Source: Robertkochia solimangrovi (GTDB lineage Bacteria > Bacteroidota > Bacteroidia > Flavobacteriales > Flavobacteriaceae). Taken from it: 64,000 nt of DNA. The DNA lies in contig NZ_QKWN01000002.1 in assembly GCF_007279655.1 (NCBI RefSeq), positions 496,001-560,000 on the forward strand, in the 5' to 3' direction. The position numbers were made by a program, and so were the translations under genes. The stretch's first letter is position 1. Every line of letters begins with the position of its first letter. This document shows, one piece after another, positions 27,348 through 34,461 of this stretch. The notes under the pieces were generated by a model. That model was given only the letters and a program-made list of their open reading frames with translations. It ran no database searches and had not been told where the DNA came from.

Positions 27348-27452
27348 CTTACTTTTTTGCGGTCATTGCCGTTTAATTTGTATGTCCTTTACCATCCATC
27401 CTCATCTCCCCTTTCTGATAATTAATATCTTTATAGAAATCAAAGGAATTAT

Positions 27453-28436
27453 ATGAATCCATTCTTTAAGCAATTTATTGTTGACCGTGTTATCAAGAAT
27501 TATAAGAAACAGCAGGAAACGGGTAAAAAGGATCAGCGTTCTTTACGAAAACAAGTCGATGACAGATTTATAGAAGTAAGTCATGAGTTAACTGATTTCC
27601 TCTATATTTTTATCGGGGTAACGGCAGCTTCATTCGGGCTGAAGGGATTTTTATTGCCTAGTAATTTTATCGATGGAGGCGTCACAGGGATTTCACTTAT
27701 TGTAAGCGCTCTCAGCAACGCTTCCTTATCATTACTGATCTTCCTGTTCAATCTCCCATTCATTGGTCTTGCCTATTTTGCGATCAGCAAACGTTTTGCC
27801 ATAAAAAGCATTCTGGGCATCCTCCTGCTTTCTCTTGCCGTTCATTTTATACCCTTCCCCCCCATCACTGAAGACAAGATTCTCATCGCTGCCTTTGGCG
27901 GATTGTTTTTAGGCCTGGGCATCGGTATGGCGATTCGTGGAGGTGCGATCATCGATGGAACAGAAGTTTTGGCGATCTACATTAGTAGAAAATCTGTTTT
28001 ATCTGTTGGGAGTGTAATTTTGATCTTTAACCTCTTTATCTTTTTAAGCGCAGCATACTTTCTATCTACTGAAACTGCCCTTTATGCGATCCTTACTTAT
28101 TTCTCTGCTTCAAAAACCGTAGATTTCGTAATCGACGGGGTGGAAGAATTTATGGGTATTACCATCATCTCGGAAAAGAGTGATGAGATCCGAAAGGTCA
28201 TCATCGAAAAAATGGGGAGAGGCTGTACCATCTTTAAAGGTCAGAATGGATATGCCCCGAATGGGATGCCGCTCAGGGATACTAATATCGTTTATACCGT
28301 AATTACACGATTGGAATATTCCAACTTTAAGACGGAGATCGACAAGGTCGATCGGAATGCTTTTATGGTGACTACCACTGTGAAGGATACTGAAGGAGGA
28401 ATGATTAAAAAGAAGCCGATCAATAAAATCAAATGA
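27453..28436 (+). CDS. YitT family membrane protein (DUF161/DUF2179)
   Basis: 327 residues. A basic cytoplasmic N-terminus of about 45 residues is followed by five to six membrane helices with the YitT motifs FLLPSNFIDGGVTGISL and GMAIRGGAIIDGTEVLAIYI. The last 90 residues are the soluble DUF2179 domain (ISEKSDEIRKVIIEKMGRG). The transported substrate is unknown. It converges with terC over 19 bases. Confidence 0.9.
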   Translation: MNPFFKQFIVDRVIKNYKKQQETGKKDQRSLRKQVDDRFIEVSHELTDFLYIFIGVTAASFGLKGFLLPSNFIDGGVTGISLIVSALSNASLSLLIFLFNLPFIGLAYFAISKRFAIKSILGILLLSLAVHFIPFPPITEDKILIAAFGGLFLGLGIGMAIRGGAIIDGTEVLAIYISRKSVLSVGSVILIFNLFIFLSAAYFLSTETALYAILTYFSASKTVDFVIDGVEEFMGITIISEKSDEIRKVIIEKMGRGCTIFKGQNGYAPNGMPLRDTNIVYTVITRLEYSNFKTEIDKVDRNAFMVTTTVKDTEGGMIKKKPINKIK

Positions 28437-28455
28437 GGAAAGAGATTCTTAGGTA

Positions 28456-29391
28456 TTAATGCTGCTTCCATTTGGAGAAAAGAATCCCTCCGGCTAGTGA
28501 TGCGATGATAACACCGAGAGAAATGATCTCTCCAATTTCCACTTTATGGGATATGATCATTTTAATACCTACAAAAGCGAGTATCACTACCAGACTGTAT
28601 TTAAGGTAATGGAATTTACCCAGCATATTCGCTAAAAAGAAGTACATAGATCTTAATCCCAGAACCGCCATAATATTTGAAGTGAATACGATGAATGGTT
28701 CCGGAGTGATCGCCAGAATCGCAGGAATACTGTCTACTGCAAAAAGAATATCGGTAAATTCGATGATCAGCAGTGCGGCGAACAAAGGTGTAGCTGCCAC
28801 TACTCCTTTCCGTTTTATAATAAATTTCTGTCCATACATATCTTTGGTTATCGGAATGAAGTTCCTGATAAACTTATACATGTTGGAATTTTTAAAGTTC
28901 TTGGTCTCCTCCTGATGTTGAAATAACATTCTTATGGCGGTAATGATAAGAAAGGCACCGAATACGTAAGTAGCCCAACTGAATTTCCTTATCAGAAACA
29001 CACCGAAAAAGATCATTATAGAACGGAAGATAACTGCTCCCAGAATACCCCAGAAAAGCACTCTATGCTGATAGATCTTAGGTACACGAAAAGACGTAAA
29101 TATAACCGCGATCACAAATATATTATCAACACTGAGTGATAATTCCACCAGATAACCGGTAATATATTTTATAAGAGCCTGATTCGGTGTCAAAGATGTG
29201 GGGTGTGGCAACCAGTCATTTTTATAAATGGCATAGACGGCCAGGGAAAACAACATCGCTACCGACACCCAGACGATAGTCCATATAGTAGCCTCCTTAT
29301 TGGTGATCTCGTGAGCCTTGCTGTTGAAGACACCCAGATCCAACGCCAGAAAGACGATGATAAGTACTATGAAGGCCGACCAAACTATCAT
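28456..29391 (-). CDS. TerC/Alx family membrane protein
   Basis: 311 residues with about eight membrane helices. The family motif LDLGVFNSKAHEI is near the N-terminus, with ELSLSVDNIFVIAVIF and EFTDILFAVDSIPAILAI holding the membrane-embedded acidic residues. Proteins of this type have been linked to manganese/metal export and tellurite resistance; no other ter genes are nearby, so metal homeostasis is the more likely role. It starts directly at the end of the 164-residue protein (1-base spacing), forming an operon with that gene and the MBL hydrolase. Confidence 0.92.
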   Translation of the reverse strand: MIVWSAFIVLIIVFLALDLGVFNSKAHEITNKEATIWTIVWVSVAMLFSLAVYAIYKNDWLPHPTSLTPNQALIKYITGYLVELSLSVDNIFVIAVIFTSFRVPKIYQHRVLFWGILGAVIFRSIMIFFGVFLIRKFSWATYVFGAFLIITAIRMLFQHQEETKNFKNSNMYKFIRNFIPITKDMYGQKFIIKRKGVVAATPLFAALLIIEFTDILFAVDSIPAILAITPEPFIVFTSNIMAVLGLRSMYFFLANMLGKFHYLKYSLVVILAFVGIKMIISHKVEIGEIISLGVIIASLAGGILFSKWKQH

Positions 29392-29886
29392 TTAACTTCT
29401 TGAATATAAAAGATGTGCTAGAGGTGTAAAAGTTACATCCATATTATCCTGTAACTGATACTCGATCAGTAACTCCCCCCAATATTTCCCATCCGAAAAA
29501 TCACAAATAATCCATTTGTGGTTTAGCAATTTGATCTTATTGATCTTCATCGGAGATCCACTCATTCCGTCATAAGGAACCAATGGGTTATTCCCTTTTG
29601 TTTCATTCGTCTCCAATAATTTATCTGCTATATATCTCGAAGGATTTTCAATATTCCTGCCGTCATAATAAGCTAGTGCATCGTCATTGTTATCTAGTGA
29701 AAAATACTGCTGACTTATATTCTTCAGAATAAGTTGTTGAATACTATCTTCGAGTTTGGTATTCCGTTCAGAGAGTACTTCCATTTTATGTTGTTCATTT
29801 TCAAAATACCTGCTGGAACTCACATACTGATAAATGATGAAAAGCAAGGCGAAGAAAAACAGATACATGAAGATCTTTTGTTTCAT
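29392..29886 (-). CDS. Uncharacterised membrane-anchored protein with coiled coil
   Basis: 164 residues: one N-terminal membrane helix (about 5-22), then a short coiled-coil-like segment (EQHKMEVLSERNTKLEDSIQ) and a compact soluble domain ending in FTPLAHLLYSRS. The soluble part contains GKYWGELLIEYQL and would lie in the periplasm. I do not recognise a named family, although such a gene between an MBL hydrolase and terC looks like a conserved arrangement. Its stop codon abuts terC; 13 bases separate it from the MBL gene. Confidence 0.7.
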   Translation of the reverse strand: MKQKIFMYLFFFALLFIIYQYVSSSRYFENEQHKMEVLSERNTKLEDSIQQLILKNISQQYFSLDNNDDALAYYDGRNIENPSRYIADKLLETNETKGNNPLVPYDGMSGSPMKINKIKLLNHKWIICDFSDGKYWGELLIEYQLQDNMDVTFTPLAHLLYSRS

Positions 29887-29899
29887 AGTTCAATTAGGA

Positions 29900-30664
29900 T
29901 TAAATATTGATGATAAGATTGTCATAGGCCAGATGCATTCCTTCAGGTAATTCCCTTTCCACTTGTTCATGGAATCCCAAAAGGGCACTGATATGTGTAA
30001 AATAGGTACGGTCTGCATTGACTTCTCTGGCAAACGCTATAGCTTCCTCCAGGTTAAAATGCGAATGGTGCGCCTCTTTTCTGAGTGCATTCACAACGAG
30101 CACCTTTACACCTTTCAATTTCGCCGTTTCTTCATCAGCCACCGATTTAACATCTGTAAGATAGGCAAAATCACCAAACCTGTACCCGAAAACCTGCAGG
30201 CGATTGTGTAATACGTTCACCGGGATCACTTCAAGACCATGAAGATTAACCGGTACATTATTAACCACCTCATTTTCACTTACAGCCGGTGCGCCGGGGT
30301 AACGATCTTTGGAGGCAAAGATATAATCAAACTTGATCCGAAGAGAATCGATAACTCTTTTATGTCCGTAAATGGGAATATCTCCTTGTCTGAAAAAGAA
30401 AGGTCGAATATCGTCAAGTCCCATAATATGATCGGCATGCTCATGAGTGAACAGAATACCGTCGATTCTTTTTACATCATTGGCCAGCATTTGTTGCCTG
30501 AAATCCGGGCCGCAATCGATCACATAACAATACTTCTCCCACTCCACCATCACCGAAACCCGTAAACGTTTGTCTTTGGGATCATTACTCTTGCAAACCG
30601 GATGATCACTACCGATAACCGGTATACCCTGTGATGTTCCTGTACCTAAGAAAGTAATCTTCAA
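29900..30664 (-). CDS. MBL-fold metallo-hydrolase, PhnP-like
   Basis: 254 residues of the metallo-beta-lactamase superfamily. The metal site H74-x-H76-x-D78-H79 (THEHADHIMG) is complete. Further ligands are plausible in LHNRLQVFGYRFGDFAYLTD and YFTHIS. The N-terminus FLGTGTSQGIPVIGSDHPVC matches PhnP/RNase Z-type phosphodiesterases. The substrate is probably a cyclic phosphodiester, but no phosphonate genes are present to support PhnP function. First gene of the operon with the 164-residue protein and terC. A TAAATTTG box on the minus strand (30686-30679) lies 15 bases before its ATG. Confidence 0.88.
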   Translation of the reverse strand: MKITFLGTGTSQGIPVIGSDHPVCKSNDPKDKRLRVSVMVEWEKYCYVIDCGPDFRQQMLANDVKRIDGILFTHEHADHIMGLDDIRPFFFRQGDIPIYGHKRVIDSLRIKFDYIFASKDRYPGAPAVSENEVVNNVPVNLHGLEVIPVNVLHNRLQVFGYRFGDFAYLTDVKSVADEETAKLKGVKVLVVNALRKEAHHSHFNLEEAIAFAREVNADRTYFTHISALLGFHEQVERELPEGMHLAYDNLIINI

Positions 30665-30721
30665 AATGATATTTTTCCCAAATTTATTATTTATTATCAG
30701 AATAGCTTCATGAAACTTTTT

Positions 30722-30729
30722 TAACTTTG
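30722..30729 (+). promoter_or_regulatory. -7 box TAACTTTG before the 484-residue protein
   Basis: Exact TAnnTTTG ending 18 bases before ATG 30748, divergent from the MBL-operon box at 30679-30686. Confidence 0.4.
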
Positions 30730-30747
30730 CCGTAAATAAAAGTTGCT

Positions 30748-32202
30748 ATGCCGATAGTTTTAAAAGGAGATAAAAACTTTGAAAACATCCCTTCTCTCAA
30801 AGCCAAAGCTTTAAGGATCAATCTGAATGAAACTATTTATGGTACTTTTGCTGAAATTGGAGCCGGTCAGGAAACCGTGCGTCACTTTTTCAGGGCCGGT
30901 GGTGCTTCGGGTACCATAGCCAAAGCCATGAGTGCTTATGACAAATCGTTCAGTGATGCGATCTACGGTGCGGAAGAAGATGGTCGGTATGTGACCGAAA
31001 TGCGCCTCAAAAAAATGCTTACCCATGAGATGAAACTCATGGAACAGCGAATTTCACGTAAAGAAAATCCCAATAAGATATTTTTCTCCTATGCCAATAC
31101 GGTAGCTACCATTGACTTTGCAAAAAAGTTTAAAGGTCACGGTTGGGTAGGTATTAAATTTCAATTGGATCCTGAAGAAGATTATAATGAGATCATTCTT
31201 CATATACGTTTCAAACAAACCGAAGCACGTCTTCAACAGGAAACCCTGGGGATCGTCGGTGTTAACCTTATTTACGGTGCCTTCTACAAGAATCACAAAC
31301 CTAAGAAGTTATTGAAGTATCTCTATGATCATATCGATATTGATACGATCGAGATCGATACGATCAATTTCTCCGGGCCCCGATTCAAAGATGTAGATAA
31401 CCGTCTTATGAGTTTGCAGCTGGTGAAGAACAATATGACCGAAGCGGTTATGTTCGGCCCTGACGGTAACAATATACTGCCGGCAGCCATCCTTTATAAA
31501 AAGAACATTCTCGCCTTACGCGGTAGCTTCAGACCAGTTACCAAGGTAAATATGGACATGTATAAGAAGTCTTATGAGATCTTTATAAGAGAGAATAAGG
31601 TGGAAGTCGATAAAACCGTGGTAGTCTTTGAAATCACTTTATCCAACCTCCGGGCTGAGGGTGAGATCGACGAAGAGGATTTCATGGATCGTGCACGACT
31701 GCTTTGTTCGCTCGGACAAACCGTAATGATCTCAAATTTCCAGGAGTATTACAAACTGGTTGAGTATTTCTCCAATTACACCAAAGAGCGCATGGCGTTA
31801 ACAATGGGGGTAAACAACCTGATCGACATCTTTGATGAAAAATATTACCGACACCTTAGTGGCGGTATTCTGGAAGCGTTCGGTAAACTGTTCTATAAAG
31901 ACCTTAAAGTTTACCTGTATCCGATGATCGATCCGGACACCGGACTTGTTATCACAAGCAACAACCTGAAAGTTCACCCCAGAATGAAGGAATTGTATAA
32001 ATTCTTCAAGTATAATGGTAAGGTCGTGGATATCTTCGACTTTGAACAGGATATCCTGAGTATCTTCTCAAGAGAAGTGCTGAAATTGATCGCCAATGGA
32101 GAAGACGGATGGGAAGAAATGCTCCCTAAAGGTATCGCCGATCTGATCAAACAAAAGAATCTGTTCGACTATAAGCCTAAGAAATTAGCAGAGAAAAAAT
32201 AA
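30748..32202 (+). CDS. Conserved soluble protein of unknown function (484 aa)
   Basis: No signal peptide or membrane helix; rich in charged residues. Visible landmarks are LRINLNETIYGTFAEIGAGQ near the N-terminus, HGWVGIKFQLDPEEDYNEI, and SFRPVTKVNMDMYKKSYEIF. I recall close homologues throughout Flavobacteriia, often carrying inconsistent names such as nicotinate-nucleotide adenylyltransferase or TonB-dependent receptor. I see neither a HxGH nucleotidyltransferase motif nor a barrel, so those names are not supported. Monocistronic, with its own -7 box and a strong bidirectional terminator. Probably a housekeeping protein. Confidence 0.8.
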   Translation: MPIVLKGDKNFENIPSLKAKALRINLNETIYGTFAEIGAGQETVRHFFRAGGASGTIAKAMSAYDKSFSDAIYGAEEDGRYVTEMRLKKMLTHEMKLMEQRISRKENPNKIFFSYANTVATIDFAKKFKGHGWVGIKFQLDPEEDYNEIILHIRFKQTEARLQQETLGIVGVNLIYGAFYKNHKPKKLLKYLYDHIDIDTIEIDTINFSGPRFKDVDNRLMSLQLVKNNMTEAVMFGPDGNNILPAAILYKKNILALRGSFRPVTKVNMDMYKKSYEIFIRENKVEVDKTVVVFEITLSNLRAEGEIDEEDFMDRARLLCSLGQTVMISNFQEYYKLVEYFSNYTKERMALTMGVNNLIDIFDEKYYRHLSGGILEAFGKLFYKDLKVYLYPMIDPDTGLVITSNNLKVHPRMKELYKFFKYNGKVVDIFDFEQDILSIFSREVLKLIANGEDGWEEMLPKGIADLIKQKNLFDYKPKKLAEKK

Positions 32203-32234
32203 AAAAAAAGCCGGAATCAAATCCGGCTTTTTTT
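32201..32234. terminator. Bidirectional terminator between the 484-aa gene and bcp
   Basis: Stem AGCCGGAT/ATCCGGCT with a short loop, flanked by nine A residues on the left and seven T residues on the right, so it can end both convergent transcripts. Confidence 0.88.
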
Positions 32235-32244
32235 ATGATTTATT

Positions 32245-32703
32245 TCAATCCTGCTCCAGCAATTGCGCTGCATGATCTTTGGTCTTCACCTTTTCAATAA
32301 CCCTTTCCACTACTCCATTCTCATCGATCACAAAAGTTGTACGATGTATCCCGTCATAGGTCTTACCCATGAATTTTTTGGGTCCCCAGACACCAAAAGC
32401 ATTGATCACCTCCTTATCTTCATCCGCCAGCAAAGGAAATGGAAATTCATATTTAGACTTAAAATTAGCTTGTCTCTTTTCAGAATCTGCACTTACTCCG
32501 AGCAAAGAATAACCGGCTTCGGTGAGTTCCGTATAGTTATCTCTAAGATTACAGGCTTCCGCAGTACATCCGGGTGTACTCGCCTTGGGATAGAAAAATA
32601 CGATCAGTTTTTTTCCTCTGTAATCCTTTAAAGAGATCCGGTTACCATCCTGATCATTCACACTAAAATCGGGTACCTTATCTCCTGCTTTTAATAGGCT
32701 CAT
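32245..32703 (-). CDS. bcp: Thioredoxin-dependent thiol peroxidase (peroxiredoxin Q/BCP)
   Basis: 152 residues. The peroxidatic C46 sits in the motif PKASTPGCTAEAC, with the resolving C51 five residues later, the arrangement of the atypical two-Cys Bcp group. Reduces hydrogen and organic peroxides in the cytoplasm using thioredoxin. Convergent with the 484-residue gene and divergent from nth across 52 bases. Confidence 0.95.
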   Translation of the reverse strand: MSLLKAGDKVPDFSVNDQDGNRISLKDYRGKKLIVFFYPKASTPGCTAEACNLRDNYTELTEAGYSLLGVSADSEKRQANFKSKYEFPFPLLADEDKEVINAFGVWGPKKFMGKTYDGIHRTTFVIDENGVVERVIEKVKTKDHAAQLLEQD

Positions 32704-32730
32704 ATACTGTTTCTTTTTTGATTATTATGC

Positions 32731-32738
32731 TATTTTTG
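32731..32738 (+). promoter_or_regulatory. -7 box TATTTTTG before nth
   Basis: Exact TAnnTTTG ending 17 bases before ATG 32756. Confidence 0.4.
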
Positions 32739-32755
32739 TCTAAAAGTAATCATTA

Positions 32756-33418
32756 ATGACCAAAGCAGAAAAGGTTCAGTTCACAATAGATACACTCGAA
32801 AGACTATATCCTGAAGTTCCCATCCCTTTAGACCATACCGACCCATACACGTTGCTTATTGCAGTGCTTATGTCTGCACAAAGTACCGATGTTAAAGTGA
32901 ATCAGATCACTCCAATGTTATTCGACAGAGCTTCAAATCCCTGGCAAATGGCAAAACTTTCAGTAGATGAAATCCGGGACATCATCAAGCCTGTTGGTTT
33001 ATCGCCGATGAAATCAAAAGGTATCTATGAACTATCACATATTCTCATCGATAAATATAACGGTGAAGTACCGGTAGACATGGAAGCTTTGGAGGCATTA
33101 CCAGGTGTCGGTCATAAAACGGCTAGTGTCGTGATGGCTCAGGCTTTCGGCATTCCGGCTTTCCCGGTAGACACTCATATACACCGACTGATGTATCGTT
33201 GGAATCTTTCAAATGGAAAGAACGTGGTCCAGACCGAAAGAGATGCTAAAAGATTATTTCCGGAAGACAAGTGGAATAAATTACATTTACAGATCATTTT
33301 TTACGGAAGAGAATATTCTCCTGCAAGAGGATGGGATCTCGAGAAAGACATCATCACCAAAACGATCGGCCGTAAAAGTGTAATCAGCGAATATTATAAA
33401 AGCAAAAAGTCCCGATAA
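32756..33418 (+). CDS. nth: Endonuclease III lacking the iron-sulfur cluster
   Basis: 220 residues of the HhH-GPD DNA glycosylase/AP lyase family, which removes oxidised pyrimidines. The helix-hairpin-helix and catalytic lysine are present (LPGVGHKTASVV, K121), as is the catalytic aspartate D139 (FPVDTHIHR). The C-terminal four-cysteine [4Fe-4S] motif of the E. coli enzyme is absent: the corresponding part reads FYGREYSPARGWDLEKD, and the whole protein contains no cysteine. The fold and catalytic residues are otherwise intact, so it is probably active without the cluster. Confidence 0.92.
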   Translation: MTKAEKVQFTIDTLERLYPEVPIPLDHTDPYTLLIAVLMSAQSTDVKVNQITPMLFDRASNPWQMAKLSVDEIRDIIKPVGLSPMKSKGIYELSHILIDKYNGEVPVDMEALEALPGVGHKTASVVMAQAFGIPAFPVDTHIHRLMYRWNLSNGKNVVQTERDAKRLFPEDKWNKLHLQIIFYGREYSPARGWDLEKDIITKTIGRKSVISEYYKSKKSR

Positions 33419-33432
33419 AATTTTACCGGGAC
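33409..33432 (-). terminator. Terminator of the sigma factor / small ORF transcript
   Basis: Stem GTCCCGGTAAAA/TTTTATCGGGAC (one G-T pair) on the minus strand, followed by TTTTTG. On the plus strand no T run follows, so it mainly serves the minus-strand genes. It overlaps the end of nth. Confidence 0.65.
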
Positions 33433-33444
33433 CTTATGACAAGA

Positions 33445-33588
33445 TTAGTTGTTGATAGATTCAAACTGCAACTTCTTGTAGTTAATAACACTTAAGGCTT
33501 TAGAATAATTAAGCAAGAAATCAATTGTTTCTTTTTTTGGTTTTAACGATGTTTCTTTAGAAAAATTCTCAGTGTAATAATGTGCCAT
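33445..33588 (-). CDS. Small protein of 47 residues downstream of the ECF sigma factor
   Basis: ATG at 33588, stop at 33445. The translation begins MAHYYTENFSKETSLKPKK and ends LQFESINN: basic in the middle, amphipathic at about 21-40 (ETIDFLLNYSKALSVINYKK). No membrane segment. It lies 56 bases after the sigma factor gene on the same strand and is followed at once by a terminator, so it fits a two-gene transcript. I believe similar short ORFs occur behind this sigma factor in other Flavobacteriaceae, but cannot check. Too small to be an ordinary anti-sigma factor; function unknown. Confidence 0.6.
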   Translation of the reverse strand: MAHYYTENFSKETSLKPKKETIDFLLNYSKALSVINYKKLQFESINN

Positions 33589-33644
33589 GCTTTTGTGATT
33601 AGTATTAATTAAAAGCATAACGTGATATCCCCCCTGATATTGTG

Positions 33645-34226
33645 CTAATTAGTTAAAATAATATTATTTTTTTCTACTAATTTTCTGAGATTGATGATCG
33701 CATAACGCATCCTGCCTAAGGCTGTATTAATACTCACACCTGTCTTGTCGGCGATTTCCTTAAAACTCATATCCTTATACATTCGCATGATAAGAACTTC
33801 CCGTTGCTCCTCCGGTAAAACTTCGATAAGCTTTTGCACGTCCAATTCCACCTGATCCTTGATCAGCTGTCGTTCCGCATTCGGAGAAGGATCTCCTAAC
33901 ACCGAAAAGATATTGAAATCATCACTGCCTTGAAATTTCGGCATCCTGGAATTCCTTCGGAAATAGTCAATGATCAGATTATGTGATATTCGCATCACCC
34001 ATGGTAAAAATTTACCTTCCTCGTTATACGCACCGCGTTTGAGCGTACGAATCACTTTAATAAAGGTGTCCTGAAAAATATCCTCCGCGACATCTTTGTC
34101 GTAAACTTTGGAATAGATAAAACTATATATTCTTTGTGAATGTCTGTCGATAAGGAGTTCTAATGCTTTTTCTTCGCCTTTAAGATAAAGCGTCACAAGG
34201 GCCGAGTCTTGAAGATTTTGATCCAT
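33645..34226 (-). CDS. ECF-type RNA polymerase sigma factor
   Basis: 193 residues. Sigma region 2 spans about 20-95 (DKDVAEDIFQDTFIKV and FLPWVMRISHNLIIDYFRR), and region 4 about 135-185 (LPEEQREVLIMRMYKDMSFK, then the helix-turn-helix GVSINTALGRMRYA). No anti-sigma gene is adjacent. A 47-codon ORF follows it. The divergent uvrA gene starts 235 bases away; nothing shows that it controls uvrA. Confidence 0.93.
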   Translation of the reverse strand: MDQNLQDSALVTLYLKGEEKALELLIDRHSQRIYSFIYSKVYDKDVAEDIFQDTFIKVIRTLKRGAYNEEGKFLPWVMRISHNLIIDYFRRNSRMPKFQGSDDFNIFSVLGDPSPNAERQLIKDQVELDVQKLIEVLPEEQREVLIMRMYKDMSFKEIADKTGVSINTALGRMRYAIINLRKLVEKNNIILTN

Positions 34227-34436
34227 AAAATTACTTTTAATAAAGGCTGCATACTTTGAGTAAGCAGGTTGGTTTTCTTTAAATGTTTAAAAGTAATTTT
34301 ACGGTATAGGCGTTCTTAATTTTAAGTTTTGGTCAACCAAATATAACATTATTCTTCAGACATTCGCAAAATTTTTTTAGGATTTTTTTATAATACTTCT
34401 TTTACAATCCTAATGAAATCAGATGTATTAGATTGC

Positions 34437-34444
34437 TATCTTTG
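34437..34444 (+). promoter_or_regulatory. -7 box TATCTTTG before uvrA
   Basis: Exact TAnnTTTG ending 17 bases before ATG 34462, which argues for that ATG over the TTG at 34456. No TTG at -33. Confidence 0.45.
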
Positions 34445-34461
34445 TGTTTTGTTAATTGCTT

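Larger units (their letters stand above)
26830..27452. other. 623-base intergenic region with no protein gene
   Basis: Both-strand reading finds no ORF above about 12 codons. It holds the AraC upstream region, a -7 box at 27013, a candidate small RNA ending in a strong terminator at 27184, and a degenerate short repeat at 27295-27347. The stretch 27185-27290 shows nothing recognisable. Confidence 0.6.
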
